Of a DNA stretch of 33,393 bases, positions 7,472-14,221 are shown in pieces. This DNA is from UBA7702 sp040776805 (GTDB lineage: Bacteria; Bacillota; Dehalobacteriia; UBA7702). The DNA lies in the NCBI GenBank assembly GCA_040776805.1, contig JAXGZS010000011.1, positions 1 to 33,393 on the forward strand, in the 5' to 3' direction. How positions within the stretch are numbered: position 1 is the stretch's first letter; each line of letters opens with the position of its first letter. A program made the translations under genes and the position numbers. The notes under the pieces are model-generated. The model made no database searches, had not been told where the DNA came from, and saw only the letters and a list, made by a program, of their open reading frames with translations.

Positions 7472-8005
7472 ATGCGCATCAACGATAATGAAGAAATTAT
7501 GGATTACGTCAATCTCTTCGTTTCTGTGCTGATCTGTTTTCCCGAGGTCGCAAAAATCAGATACGACAGAGATCAAGAAAAACTGTATTTTTCTTTCCTG
7601 TTAAAAGACGTTACGGCGTTAAAAGGAACAGCCCTGGAAAAGAAAACGGCAAAAATCAAAACTGCCGTAAGCAAATACCATCAATTTGCCAAAACGAAAA
7701 ACTATGATTTCGACATCATCAGCCATGCTGTTCGCGACTATATGGTTCTCGATGCCTGCCGCGACATTACCTCTGTGAGCAGGTCGGAAATTGCTTTCCT
7801 CATCGAACTGTTCCGCCTGGAGTTCATCGATCATATCATGGTGGAAAAAATCGACGCGGCCTTTGCCGACGACTATAACTGGTATTACGAAGAGGGGGAA
7901 TTGTGCCGCCTCAATGATAAAAAAATGACCATTGACGAAAAGAGCATCGGCAATCAGATCGTTATTTGCAGGGAATCCGGGAAAGTCTTGGTATTCAGTA
8001 ATTGA
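7472..8005 (+). CDS. Unknown protein between rny and ymdB
   Basis: I do not recognise this 177-aa product. The start ATG at 7472 follows AAAAGGAGG at ideal spacing, so it is very likely translated; an ATG at 7451 lies upstream of that site. The protein is soluble, without signal peptide or membrane helix. It begins MRINDNEEIMDYVNLFVSV and contains FPEVAKIRYDRDQEKLYFSF, a lysine-rich middle (KTAKIKTAVSKYHQFAKTK) and an aspartate/tyrosine-rich segment (ADDYNWYYEEG). The predicted pattern is mixed alpha/beta. It ends nine bases before ymdB, so cotranscription with rny and ymdB is likely. An RNA-related role is only a guess from position. Confidence 0.8.
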   Translation: MRINDNEEIMDYVNLFVSVLICFPEVAKIRYDRDQEKLYFSFLLKDVTALKGTALEKKTAKIKTAVSKYHQFAKTKNYDFDIISHAVRDYMVLDACRDITSVSRSEIAFLIELFRLEFIDHIMVEKIDAAFADDYNWYYEEGELCRLNDKKMTIDEKSIGNQIVICRESGKVLVFSN

Positions 8006-8013
8006 GGTGTGGG

Positions 8014-8801
8014 ATGAAAATTCTTTTTATCGGCGATATTGTTGGCCGTCCCGGCCGGGAAGTATTGGAAAACAATCTGCCCCGGTTGGAAGAGGAATAC
8101 AAAATCGATTTTACCATCGTCAACGGGGAAAACGCCTCCGGCGGTTTCGGTATGGATTTGAAAGCCTACGAAATGATCGCCGCCTCCGGCGCCGACGCCT
8201 TTACCATGGGCAATCACACCTTTGATAACAAAAAGATCTTTGATTTCATCGATCAAAAAGATAATATCCTGCGGCCCCTTAATCTGACGGTGCCGGCGCC
8301 GGGGAAGGGCTTCCGCACTTTTTCGCTGAAAAATGGGGAGCAGCTGACCGTCGTTAACCTCCTGGGCCGCGCTTACAGCAATTTAGCCCCTGATTGTCCC
8401 TTTAAAACCTTAGAGGGCCTGCTTTCCGATATTTCCCTCAAAGATCAGATCCTCTTTGTGGATTTTCACGGTGACGCCACTTCGGAGAAAGTCTGTTTCA
8501 GCCATTATTTCGACGGCCGCGTCAGCGCCGTTTGCGGTACCCATACCCATATCCAAACGGCCGATGAGAAGATCCTCCCCCGCGGTACGGCCTATATTAC
8601 AGACGCCGGCAGGACCGGGCCTACGATTCTTGTCTCGGTATGGATAAAGAAGCCTCTATCTCGATTTTCACCGAGCTGAAACGGAAGCCGATGAAGCCGG
8701 CTGCCGGGGAACGCCAAATCAATGGCGTCGTCATTGAAATCGGCGGCGATCACAAGGCGCGATCGATTAAGCGGATTCACCGGGTATACAGCGCCTATTA
8801 A
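8014..8801 (+). CDS. ymdB: YmdB-family metallophosphoesterase, frameshifted
   Basis: The protein belongs to the YmdB (TIGR00282) family, calcineurin-like phosphodiesterases that hydrolyse 2',3'-cAMP and affect biofilm and sporulation choices in Bacillus. Metal-binding segments are all visible: GDIVGRPGR, NGENASGG, MGNHTFD, VDFHGD and GTHTHIQT. The start ATG at 8014 has GAGG nine bases upstream. The first frame stays open only to 8679. The family sequence (YDSCLGMDKEA, then NGVVIEIG) continues one frame over from about 8621 to a TAA at 8799-8801. One missing base near 8615-8621, in the GGGCC run, restores a 262-aa protein of normal length. All catalytic residues precede the break. It could be a sequencing error or a real C-terminal lesion. 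Confidence 0.85.
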
Positions 8802-8901
8802 TCAGGAACCGTGGCCGTAGCTGTTGGCGGAAAGGATGATTTCCGCGAAGCAGAAAGTATCAACCATACCCAATGAAAAAGGTTAAAAGGAGGAACAGCA
8901 A

Positions 8902-8976
8902 ATGCCCACCGCTGAAAAACAATTCGACGACCGTGTCCTCCTTTCTTATGCGGAGAATTCATATGAGCATTTTTGA
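8902..8976 (+). CDS. Small open frame with strong ribosome site before the dipeptidase
   Basis: An ATG at 8902 stands six bases after AAAAGGAGG, the best ribosome site in this spacer. It opens a 24-codon frame (MPTAEKQFDD at the start) that stops at 8974-8976. The frame overlaps the proposed dipeptidase start at 8963 by 14 bases. It may be a leader peptide coupling or limiting dipeptidase translation, or the stub of a lost gene. I recognise no family. Confidence 0.4.
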   Translation: MPTAEKQFDDRVLLSYAENSYEHF

Positions 8977-9928
8977 TGAAATGAGCCTGTCTTTTTCAGG
9001 CTCATTTCCTTTAAGAGCCGACGCCCACTGCGATACCCTTGTGGCCCAAGCAAAGGGAAAAGATATCCATATCGACCTTGAAACCATGGAACGGGAGATG
9101 GATTTGGAATTCATGGCCATCTATGTGGAAGAAGAAAACGATCCCCTTAGGGCCAAAGAGATCCTCGACAAATACTATTACCGTTACCGCGCCATGCTGA
9201 CAGAGGAATTCTACGACATTTGGGTGATGCTGCTAAACGGCGAAAGCTTCCGCCGCTTAAACCCCGATAACATCGGCCTTGTTTTGGCCATGGAGAACTG
9301 CGCCGCTCTCGGTGTTGACGAAGATCTTGTCTTCGACTATTATGAGAAGGGCTTTCGTGCCTTCGGTATCACCTGGAATCATGAGAACTGTTTCGCCGGC
9401 GGCGTCGAGAGCGATACGGGGTTAAAACCCGGCGGTGAGCGGCTGCTGCGCAACATGAACCGGCTGCCGGTGGCGGTGGATCTCGCTCATATGAACGAAA
9501 ATAGTTTTTACGACGCCCTGAACGTTTTAGCTTATGGTCCGATCGTAAGCCATACTTGCTGTTACGATCTGAACCCTCACCGGCGCAATCTGAAAGAAAA
9601 TCAGATGAAGGAGCTCAGGATGGCCAAAGGCCTCATGAGCATCACCTTTGTGGATCAGTTTTTAGCGGCAAACCCCGCCGAAGCCTCGTTGGATACCGTC
9701 ATCGACCATATTCTTTACGCTTCTGATTATATGGGTATCGACGGGGTTGCCTTGGGCAGCGATTTCGACGGCGCCGATATGCCCTCAGATTTACCGAATC
9801 AAAAAAGCTTGCCCAAGCTATATCGACGTATGCGTGAGCGCGGTTTTTCCGATTCGGAAATCAACATGGTGGCCGGGGAAAATCTTTTTCGTTACATGAT
9901 CGATACACTGTCCAGGGAGGAAACATGA
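8963..9928 (+). CDS. Membrane dipeptidase, peptidase family M19
   Basis: The 321-aa zinc dipeptidase of the renal-dipeptidase family hydrolyses dipeptides, often with a D-residue at the C-terminal side. The expected metal ligands are all present: HCDT near the start, the glutamate in LAMENCAAL, the histidine in VDLAHMNENSFYD, the histidine in PIVSHTCC, and the aspartate in ALGSDFDG. No signal peptide is visible, so it is probably cytoplasmic. The ATG at 8963 has CGGAG seven bases upstream; the frame is open further up to 8873 but without family similarity, and an ATG at 8981 is possible. A 12-bp hairpin lies inside codons 6-16. Its stop overlaps the next gene's ATG (ATGA). Confidence 0.9.
   Translation: MSIFDEMSLSFSGSFPLRADAHCDTLVAQAKGKDIHIDLETMEREMDLEFMAIYVEEENDPLRAKEILDKYYYRYRAMLTEEFYDIWVMLLNGESFRRLNPDNIGLVLAMENCAALGVDEDLVFDYYEKGFRAFGITWNHENCFAGGVESDTGLKPGGERLLRNMNRLPVAVDLAHMNENSFYDALNVLAYGPIVSHTCCYDLNPHRRNLKENQMKELRMAKGLMSITFVDQFLAANPAEASLDTVIDHILYASDYMGIDGVALGSDFDGADMPSDLPNQKSLPKLYRRMRERGFSDSEINMVAGENLFRYMIDTLSREET
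8978..9008 (+). promoter_or_regulatory. Perfect 12-bp hairpin at the start of the dipeptidase gene
   Basis: GAAATGAGCCTG and CAGGCTCATTTC pair perfectly around the loop TCTTTTT. The hairpin begins two bases after the small frame's stop and lies within the first codons of the dipeptidase. It is terminator-like in its stem but is followed only by CTTTAAG. It could attenuate transcription or translation of the dipeptidase. Confidence 0.55.
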
Positions 9929-10740
9929 AATACGATCTGCACGTACACAGTACCTATTCCGACGGTATCAAGTCCTTAAAGGAATTGGCCGACGAAGCGA
10001 AGGCCGCGGGTCTCGCCGGGTTCGCTCTCACCGACCACGATACCATCGATGGCTGGCCTGAAATTGCCGCGGTGGAAGAAGCCTTTGGGATTACCGTGTT
10101 TCCCGGCGTGGAGGTAAGCACCGAATGGCAAAAATGCAACGTTCATATTTTGGGCTACGGGATAGCGGACGAAACCACCTTCCGGGAGAAACTTGTTTTC
10201 CTGTCCCAATCCCGGGTGACGCGGATGGAAGGCATTGTGGCTAAATTGAACGCTTTGGGTTTTGCCGTCACCATGGACGAGATTTGGGCCAAGGCGGGCA
10301 ATGGTACTGTGGGCAGGCCCCACGCCGCCGCCGTGCTTGCGGAAAAAGGCTATGTCAAAGATCGGCAGGACGCCTTTGACCGTTTTCTCAACAGAGGCAA
10401 ACCGGCTTATGTGGAACGGGTAAAATATATGCCTTGGGAGGCTTGCGATTTGATTCGCTCCTGCGGTGGTCAGGCCGTCCTGGCCCATCCCGGTCTCGAT
10501 AACGCCGTGCAGATTTTGCCGCGCTTGGTGGAGGCGGGCCTTTCCGGTCTGGAGGTTCATCACAGCGCTCATACGGAAATCAGCGCCGCCCGTTTTGCGG
10601 CCATGGCCCTACAATACGGCCTCTTCGTGACGGCGGGCTCCGACTATCACGGCTACAGTGACGCCAGTCACGGCTATATCGGCAGCCACGGCCTGTGCAG
10701 AGAGGAACTGCCGCCAGTTTTTCAACGCTATCTTATTTGA
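9925..10740 (+). CDS. PHP-domain phosphoesterase
   Basis: The 271-aa polymerase-and-histidinol-phosphatase (PHP) domain protein has all metal-binding motifs: HVHSTYSDG at the N-terminus, LTDHDT, PGVEVS, HILGYG, AHPG and GSDYHG near the end. The layout matches the YciV/RnaAM-type subfamily, which removes phosphate from 3',5'-nucleoside bisphosphates (pAp) and trims RNA 5' ends; substrate by family only. The ATG overlaps the dipeptidase stop and has GGAGG seven bases upstream. NrnA, encoded 9 kb further on, belongs to a family that also removes pAp, so the functions may overlap. Confidence 0.9.
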   Translation: MKYDLHVHSTYSDGIKSLKELADEAKAAGLAGFALTDHDTIDGWPEIAAVEEAFGITVFPGVEVSTEWQKCNVHILGYGIADETTFREKLVFLSQSRVTRMEGIVAKLNALGFAVTMDEIWAKAGNGTVGRPHAAAVLAEKGYVKDRQDAFDRFLNRGKPAYVERVKYMPWEACDLIRSCGGQAVLAHPGLDNAVQILPRLVEAGLSGLEVHHSAHTEISAARFAAMALQYGLFVTAGSDYHGYSDASHGYIGSHGLCREELPPVFQRYLI

Positions 10741-10763
10741 ATTTGAATTTTATGGTTTGAGGG

Positions 10764-11552
10764 ATGAAAATGATGTGGAAAGAATTTCGAATCGCGGTTT
10801 CCTTTTTAACAAGGCTGCCCTTACCGTATCAGGGGGAGTGGGATGAAAAGTCATTTTCCCGCTCGTCTGTGTTTTATCCGCTGGTGGGCTTGATCGTTGG
10901 TGCCATCGTTGGTTTCGTCGCCTTTTTGCTGCGTTTCACGGGGTTTTATGAGCTTGCTGCCGTGGCCGCTCTGATCACCGCCGTGGCGGTGAGCGGCGGC
11001 ATCCATCTGGACGGCTTTATGGATATGTGCGACGGGCTTTTTGCCTCCAGGGGACGGGAAAGAGCCCTGGAGATCATGAAAGACAGCCACGTGGGCTCCT
11101 TTGCCGTGATCGGCGTGGTGTTGCTGTTTCTTTTGAAATTCACGCTCTATCAGGGGGTGATCGCGTCTCCCTGGTTCTTTGGGGCGATCCTTGGCGCCTT
11201 TGTCTTCTCCCGTTTTATGCTGATCTGTTGTATGCTCTGTTTTCCTTCGGCCAGAGGTGAGGGACTGGGCGTTACCGTAAAGCGGTACGTTTCCAAAGCG
11301 GCTCTTTTTTGGGGCGTTTTGCTTCTGGCGGCCATTTTCGCCGTCAGCGGTTACTATCCGCTTTTGATCGCTTTTTTCTTTTCTTTTCTGATCATGATGG
11401 GGCTTTCCGCTTTGATCAACCGCTTTCTGCAAGGTCTCACCGGCGATATTTACGGCGCCATGGCGGAAATGGGGGAAGCTGTTTTTTTGCTGGCGATCCT
11501 TCTCTGCAATGGGATTGCCGCGCAATGCAACGTTTCGTTGACGGTTTTCTAA
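10764..11552 (+). CDS. cobS: Adenosylcobinamide-GDP ribazoletransferase (cobalamin-5'-phosphate synthase)
   Basis: The 262-aa polytopic membrane enzyme joins the alpha-ribazole to adenosylcobinamide-GDP, the last step of the nucleotide loop of vitamin B12. The signature is clear: FLTRLPLP near the start, then GGIHLDGFMDMCDGLFAS and the RALEIMKDSHVGSFA segment typical of CobS. Several strongly hydrophobic helices follow. The ATG at 10764 comes directly after TTTGAGGG; ATGs at 10770 and 10773 give better spacing. No other cobalamin gene is in the window and no B12 riboswitch is visible upstream, so the rest of the pathway, if present, is elsewhere. Confidence 0.94.
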   Translation: MKMMWKEFRIAVSFLTRLPLPYQGEWDEKSFSRSSVFYPLVGLIVGAIVGFVAFLLRFTGFYELAAVAALITAVAVSGGIHLDGFMDMCDGLFASRGRERALEIMKDSHVGSFAVIGVVLLFLLKFTLYQGVIASPWFFGAILGAFVFSRFMLICCMLCFPSARGEGLGVTVKRYVSKAALFWGVLLLAAIFAVSGYYPLLIAFFFSFLIMMGLSALINRFLQGLTGDIYGAMAEMGEAVFLLAILLCNGIAAQCNVSLTVF

Positions 11553-11655
11553 GGTTTCCGGGAAATCGTGAAAATATTTCTCTATTTAGGTATCCAAACG
11601 CATTAAATTATGGTATCATGAATTGTAATATAATATAATGGAGGTTTATTTTTAG

Positions 11656-13113
11656 ATGGACATATTTGTTAAGGAAGGATTGACATACGATGATGTATTG
11701 CTGATTCCTCAGGAATCGGCGGTCATACCAAAAGATGTCGATGTATCGACAAATCTGACGAAGCGGATTCGCTTGAAAATTCCCCTGATGAGCGCCGGTA
11801 TGGATACGGTGACCGAGAGTAGAATGGCCATTGCCATGGCCAGAGAAGGCGGCAACGGGATCATTCATAAGAATATGTCCATAGAAAAGCAGGCCATAGA
11901 AGTTGACAAAGTCAAGCGTTCGGAAAACGGCGTCATCATCGATCCCATTTATTTGCCTCCCGATAAAACCATTGGCGACGCCCTGGAAATCATGGGACAT
12001 TATCGCATTTCCGGCGTTCCCATTACGGTGGAAGGCAAGCTCGTAGGCATTTTGACCAACCGGGATTTGCGTTTTGAAACGGATTTCAGCAGAAAAATTT
12101 ATGAAGTTATGACCAAGGAAAACATGGTCACGGCCGCCGTTGGCACCAGCCTTAGCGAAGCTCAGGAGATATTAAAACAATATAAAGTGGAAAAGCTGCC
12201 CCTTGTGGATGAGGAAGGCTATTTGAAAGGTCTCATTACCATCAAAGACATCCAAAAGGCACGGCAGTATCCCAGTTCCGCCAAAGATGAACGGGGACGG
12301 CTTTTGGCCGGCGCCGCTGTGGGCATTGCCGCCAATACCTTAGATCGCGTCGCGGCTTTGCTCAAATCCCACGTGGACGTCATTGTGGTCGATACGGCCC
12401 ACGGTCACTCCCACGGTGTTTTGAATATGGTCAGCAGGATCAAAAAAGCCTATCCGGACCTTGATGTCATCGGCGGCAACGTCGCCACGGCGGAAGCCAC
12501 GGAAGCCCTGATCAGAGCCGGCGCCGACGCCGTAAAAGTGGGCATTGGGCCCGGCTCCATCTGCACCACCAGGGTCATCGCCGGGATCGGTGTGCCTCAG
12601 GTTACCGCTGTTTACGATTGCGCCAGAGTCGGTTTGAAAAAGGGGATTCCCATCATTGCCGACGGCGGGATCAAGTATTCCGGTGATCTTGGCAAAGCCA
12701 TTGCCGCCGGGGCCAATGTCATTATGATGGGCAGCATTTTCGCCGGCACGGAAGAAAGCCCCGGCGAGGTTGAAATTTACCAAGGCAGAAGTTTTAAAGT
12801 ATATCGTGGTATGGGTTCCATCGCGGCAATGAAGGAAGGCAGCAAGGACCGTTACTTCCAGGACGACACGGAAAACGCCCAGAAATTCGTGGCCGAGGGC
12901 ATCGAAGGCCGCGTTCCCTATAAGGGCATCTTGGCGGAAACCACCTACCAACTGGTGGGTGGCTTAAAAGCTTGCATGGGCTATTGCGGTACCGCGAGCA
13001 TCGCCGATTTACAGCAAAACGGCAAATTCGTTCGCATCACCCAGGCCGGTTTGATCGAAAGTCACCCTCACGATGTACAGGTCACCAAAGAAGCGCCGAA
13101 TTATAATATTTAA
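11656..13113 (+). CDS. guaB: Inosine-5'-monophosphate dehydrogenase
   Basis: The 485-aa enzyme oxidises IMP to XMP, the first step to GMP. The N-terminal barrel strand (GLTYDDVLLIPQES) is followed by two CBS domains (about residues 95-205). The barrel then resumes with the catalytic loop GPGSICTTR, whose nucleophile is Cys306, and GGIKYSGDLGKAIAAGA. The flap and C-terminus (YRGMGSIAAM) are intact. GGAGG stands 12 bases before the ATG. The 103-base upstream gap is AT-rich with TATAAT-like repeats around 11628-11638, but no clean -35, so a promoter is likely there but not defined. No purine riboswitch is visible. Confidence 0.98.
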   Translation: MDIFVKEGLTYDDVLLIPQESAVIPKDVDVSTNLTKRIRLKIPLMSAGMDTVTESRMAIAMAREGGNGIIHKNMSIEKQAIEVDKVKRSENGVIIDPIYLPPDKTIGDALEIMGHYRISGVPITVEGKLVGILTNRDLRFETDFSRKIYEVMTKENMVTAAVGTSLSEAQEILKQYKVEKLPLVDEEGYLKGLITIKDIQKARQYPSSAKDERGRLLAGAAVGIAANTLDRVAALLKSHVDVIVVDTAHGHSHGVLNMVSRIKKAYPDLDVIGGNVATAEATEALIRAGADAVKVGIGPGSICTTRVIAGIGVPQVTAVYDCARVGLKKGIPIIADGGIKYSGDLGKAIAAGANVIMMGSIFAGTEESPGEVEIYQGRSFKVYRGMGSIAAMKEGSKDRYFQDDTENAQKFVAEGIEGRVPYKGILAETTYQLVGGLKACMGYCGTASIADLQQNGKFVRITQAGLIESHPHDVQVTKEAPNYNI

Positions 13114-13167
13114 AAAATGAATGATTCAAATAAACCTGGTCACGCAACAGAGAAAGGGGTAACTGAA

Positions 13168-13581
13168 ATGATATTCAGAGAATGTGCGGGGGGGATCATT
13201 TTTCACGGAGATAAGGTCTTTCTTCTTCAAAATGAAAAAGGAGAATGGGTATTTCCAAAAGGTGTCATCCGCCATGGTAAAACATCTACTGCAGTCGCTT
13301 TGGCAAGGGTCAAAGAGGAATCCAATATTGACGCTTCCATTTTGAGCGCCGTCGGCGAAACCAGCTATGAGTTCTATTCGATCACGAGGAATGCTCCCGT
13401 CTGTAACCGAATCGTTTGGTTCCTGATGACCACCGATACCCCGGATTTCACCATCAATAAGAGCCATACGCCGTTTCAGGACGGCGGCTTTTTCAACATC
13501 ATCGACGCTTTTGACAAAGTGACTTACAGTCAGGATAAATCCCTGCTGAATATTGCTTACAGGAAGCTCAAAGAGTTATAA
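13168..13581 (+). CDS. Nudix-fold protein with degenerate Nudix box
   Basis: The 137-aa protein has the Nudix fold layout: AGGIIFHGDKVFLLQNEKGEWVFPKG, then the Nudix helix. The canonical box G-x5-E-x7-R-E-U-x-E-E-x-G is changed. It reads G-VIRHG-K-TSTAVAL-A-R-V-K-E-E-S-N, so the first Glu is Lys, the RE pair is AR and the Gly is Asn; only the EE pair remains. One usual metal ligand is therefore missing. Hydrolase activity is doubtful; binding of a nucleotide or a changed metal site is possible. The start ATG at 13168 follows GAAAGGGGT; the frame is open from 13117 but without a ribosome site. A terminator follows 12 bases after its stop. Confidence 0.85.
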   Translation: MIFRECAGGIIFHGDKVFLLQNEKGEWVFPKGVIRHGKTSTAVALARVKEESNIDASILSAVGETSYEFYSITRNAPVCNRIVWFLMTTDTPDFTINKSHTPFQDGGFFNIIDAFDKVTYSQDKSLLNIAYRKLKEL

Positions 13582-13592
13582 TGATAAAAAAC

Positions 13593-13630
13593 AGGGGGAG
13601 GTGGTCTCCGCTCTTCCCCTTTTCTTTTCG
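13593..13630 (+). terminator. Intrinsic terminator after the Nudix gene
   Basis: AGGGGGAG pairs with CTTCCCCT (one G-U), and inside it GTGG pairs with CCGC around TCT. The stem is followed by TTTCTTTTC. It ends the guaB-Nudix unit and isolates it from the rimP promoter 25 bases on. Confidence 0.8.
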
Positions 13631-13654
13631 CTTTTTCGTTTTTGAATTTTTTTC

Positions 13655-13683
13655 TTGACACCATCGTCACATAGTGATATACT
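13655..13683 (+). promoter_or_regulatory. Strong sigma-A promoter of the rimP-nusA-infB operon
   Basis: TTGACA at 13655-13660 and TATACT at 13678-13683 have the ideal 17-base spacing. The start would be near 13690, leaving a leader of about 60 bases before rimP. This is the only convincing promoter for the operon from rimP to truB/ribF, which runs without gaps for 8.4 kb. Confidence 0.88.
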
Positions 13684-13707
13684 CTAATTGTTGATATGTT
13701 ACTGTTG

Positions 13708-13730
13708 AAGTGGGCCTTGCCCACTTTTTT
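13708..13730 (+). terminator. Leader terminator upstream of rimP, probable NusA-responsive attenuator
   Basis: AAGTGGGC and GCCCACTT form an 8-bp stem around CTT, followed by a T-run that ends at 13730. It begins about 18 bases after the likely start site. In Bacillus subtilis a leader terminator in front of ylxS(rimP)-nusA makes nusA autoregulated by NusA-dependent termination; this element has the same position and form. Confidence 0.82.
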
Positions 13731-13748
13731 ATGTATGTCGGAGTCATT

Positions 13749-14210
13749 ATGGAAAAAATGAACAATACGGAAGCGGTGGTTTGGCGATGCATCGAGCCGC
13801 TTTTAACGGAAACGGTTTATGATATTTACGATGTGGAGTATCAAAAAGAAGGCAACGAACGGTATCTCCGCATTTTCATCGACAAAGCAGGAGGCGTTGA
13901 TCTGGAAGACTGCGAAAAAGTGACCGGTCTGATCAACGACGCCCTTGACGATCTTGACCCCATCGCCGAAGCGTATTTTTTGGAGGTATCTTCTCCCGGC
14001 ATCGAACGGCGCTTGAAGTTGAAGACCCACTTTGAGAAAGCCCTTGGCGAAAAGGTACGGATCAAAACCTATGCCAAGGTGGAAAACCGCAAAGAATGGA
14101 TTGGCATTTTCCAGGAAATTACCGACGATGCGGTTGTTTTGATGGTTGAGGGGAAATGCGTAAAAATCCCCTTCGATATGATTGCAAAAGCAAACATTTC
14201 CGTATTTTAG
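13749..14210 (+). CDS. rimP: Ribosome maturation factor RimP
   Basis: The 153-aa protein assists assembly of the small ribosomal subunit. It shows the family blocks YDVEYQKEGNERYLRIFIDKAGGVDLEDCEKV and FLEVSSPGIERRLK, and a C-terminal SH3-like domain (KIPFDMIAKANI). The ATG at 13749 has CGGAG six bases upstream. A GTG at 13710 lies inside the terminator stem and is not a credible start; the ATG at 13758 is possible. It is the first gene of the operon and ends 11 bases before nusA. Confidence 0.95.
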   Translation: MEKMNNTEAVVWRCIEPLLTETVYDIYDVEYQKEGNERYLRIFIDKAGGVDLEDCEKVTGLINDALDDLDPIAEAYFLEVSSPGIERRLKLKTHFEKALGEKVRIKTYAKVENRKEWIGIFQEITDDAVVLMVEGKCVKIPFDMIAKANISVF

Positions 14211-14221
14211 GAGGTTATTTC

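Noticed and set aside
8827..8846. Hairpin GCGGAAA/TTTCCGC after ymdB as terminator
   Set aside because: The stem is short (7 bp) and followed by GAAGCAG, with no T-run; chance pairing is possible.
11560..11645. Promoter before guaB with TATAAT-like repeats
   Set aside because: No -35 at correct spacing from any -10 candidate, so the promoter could not be placed.
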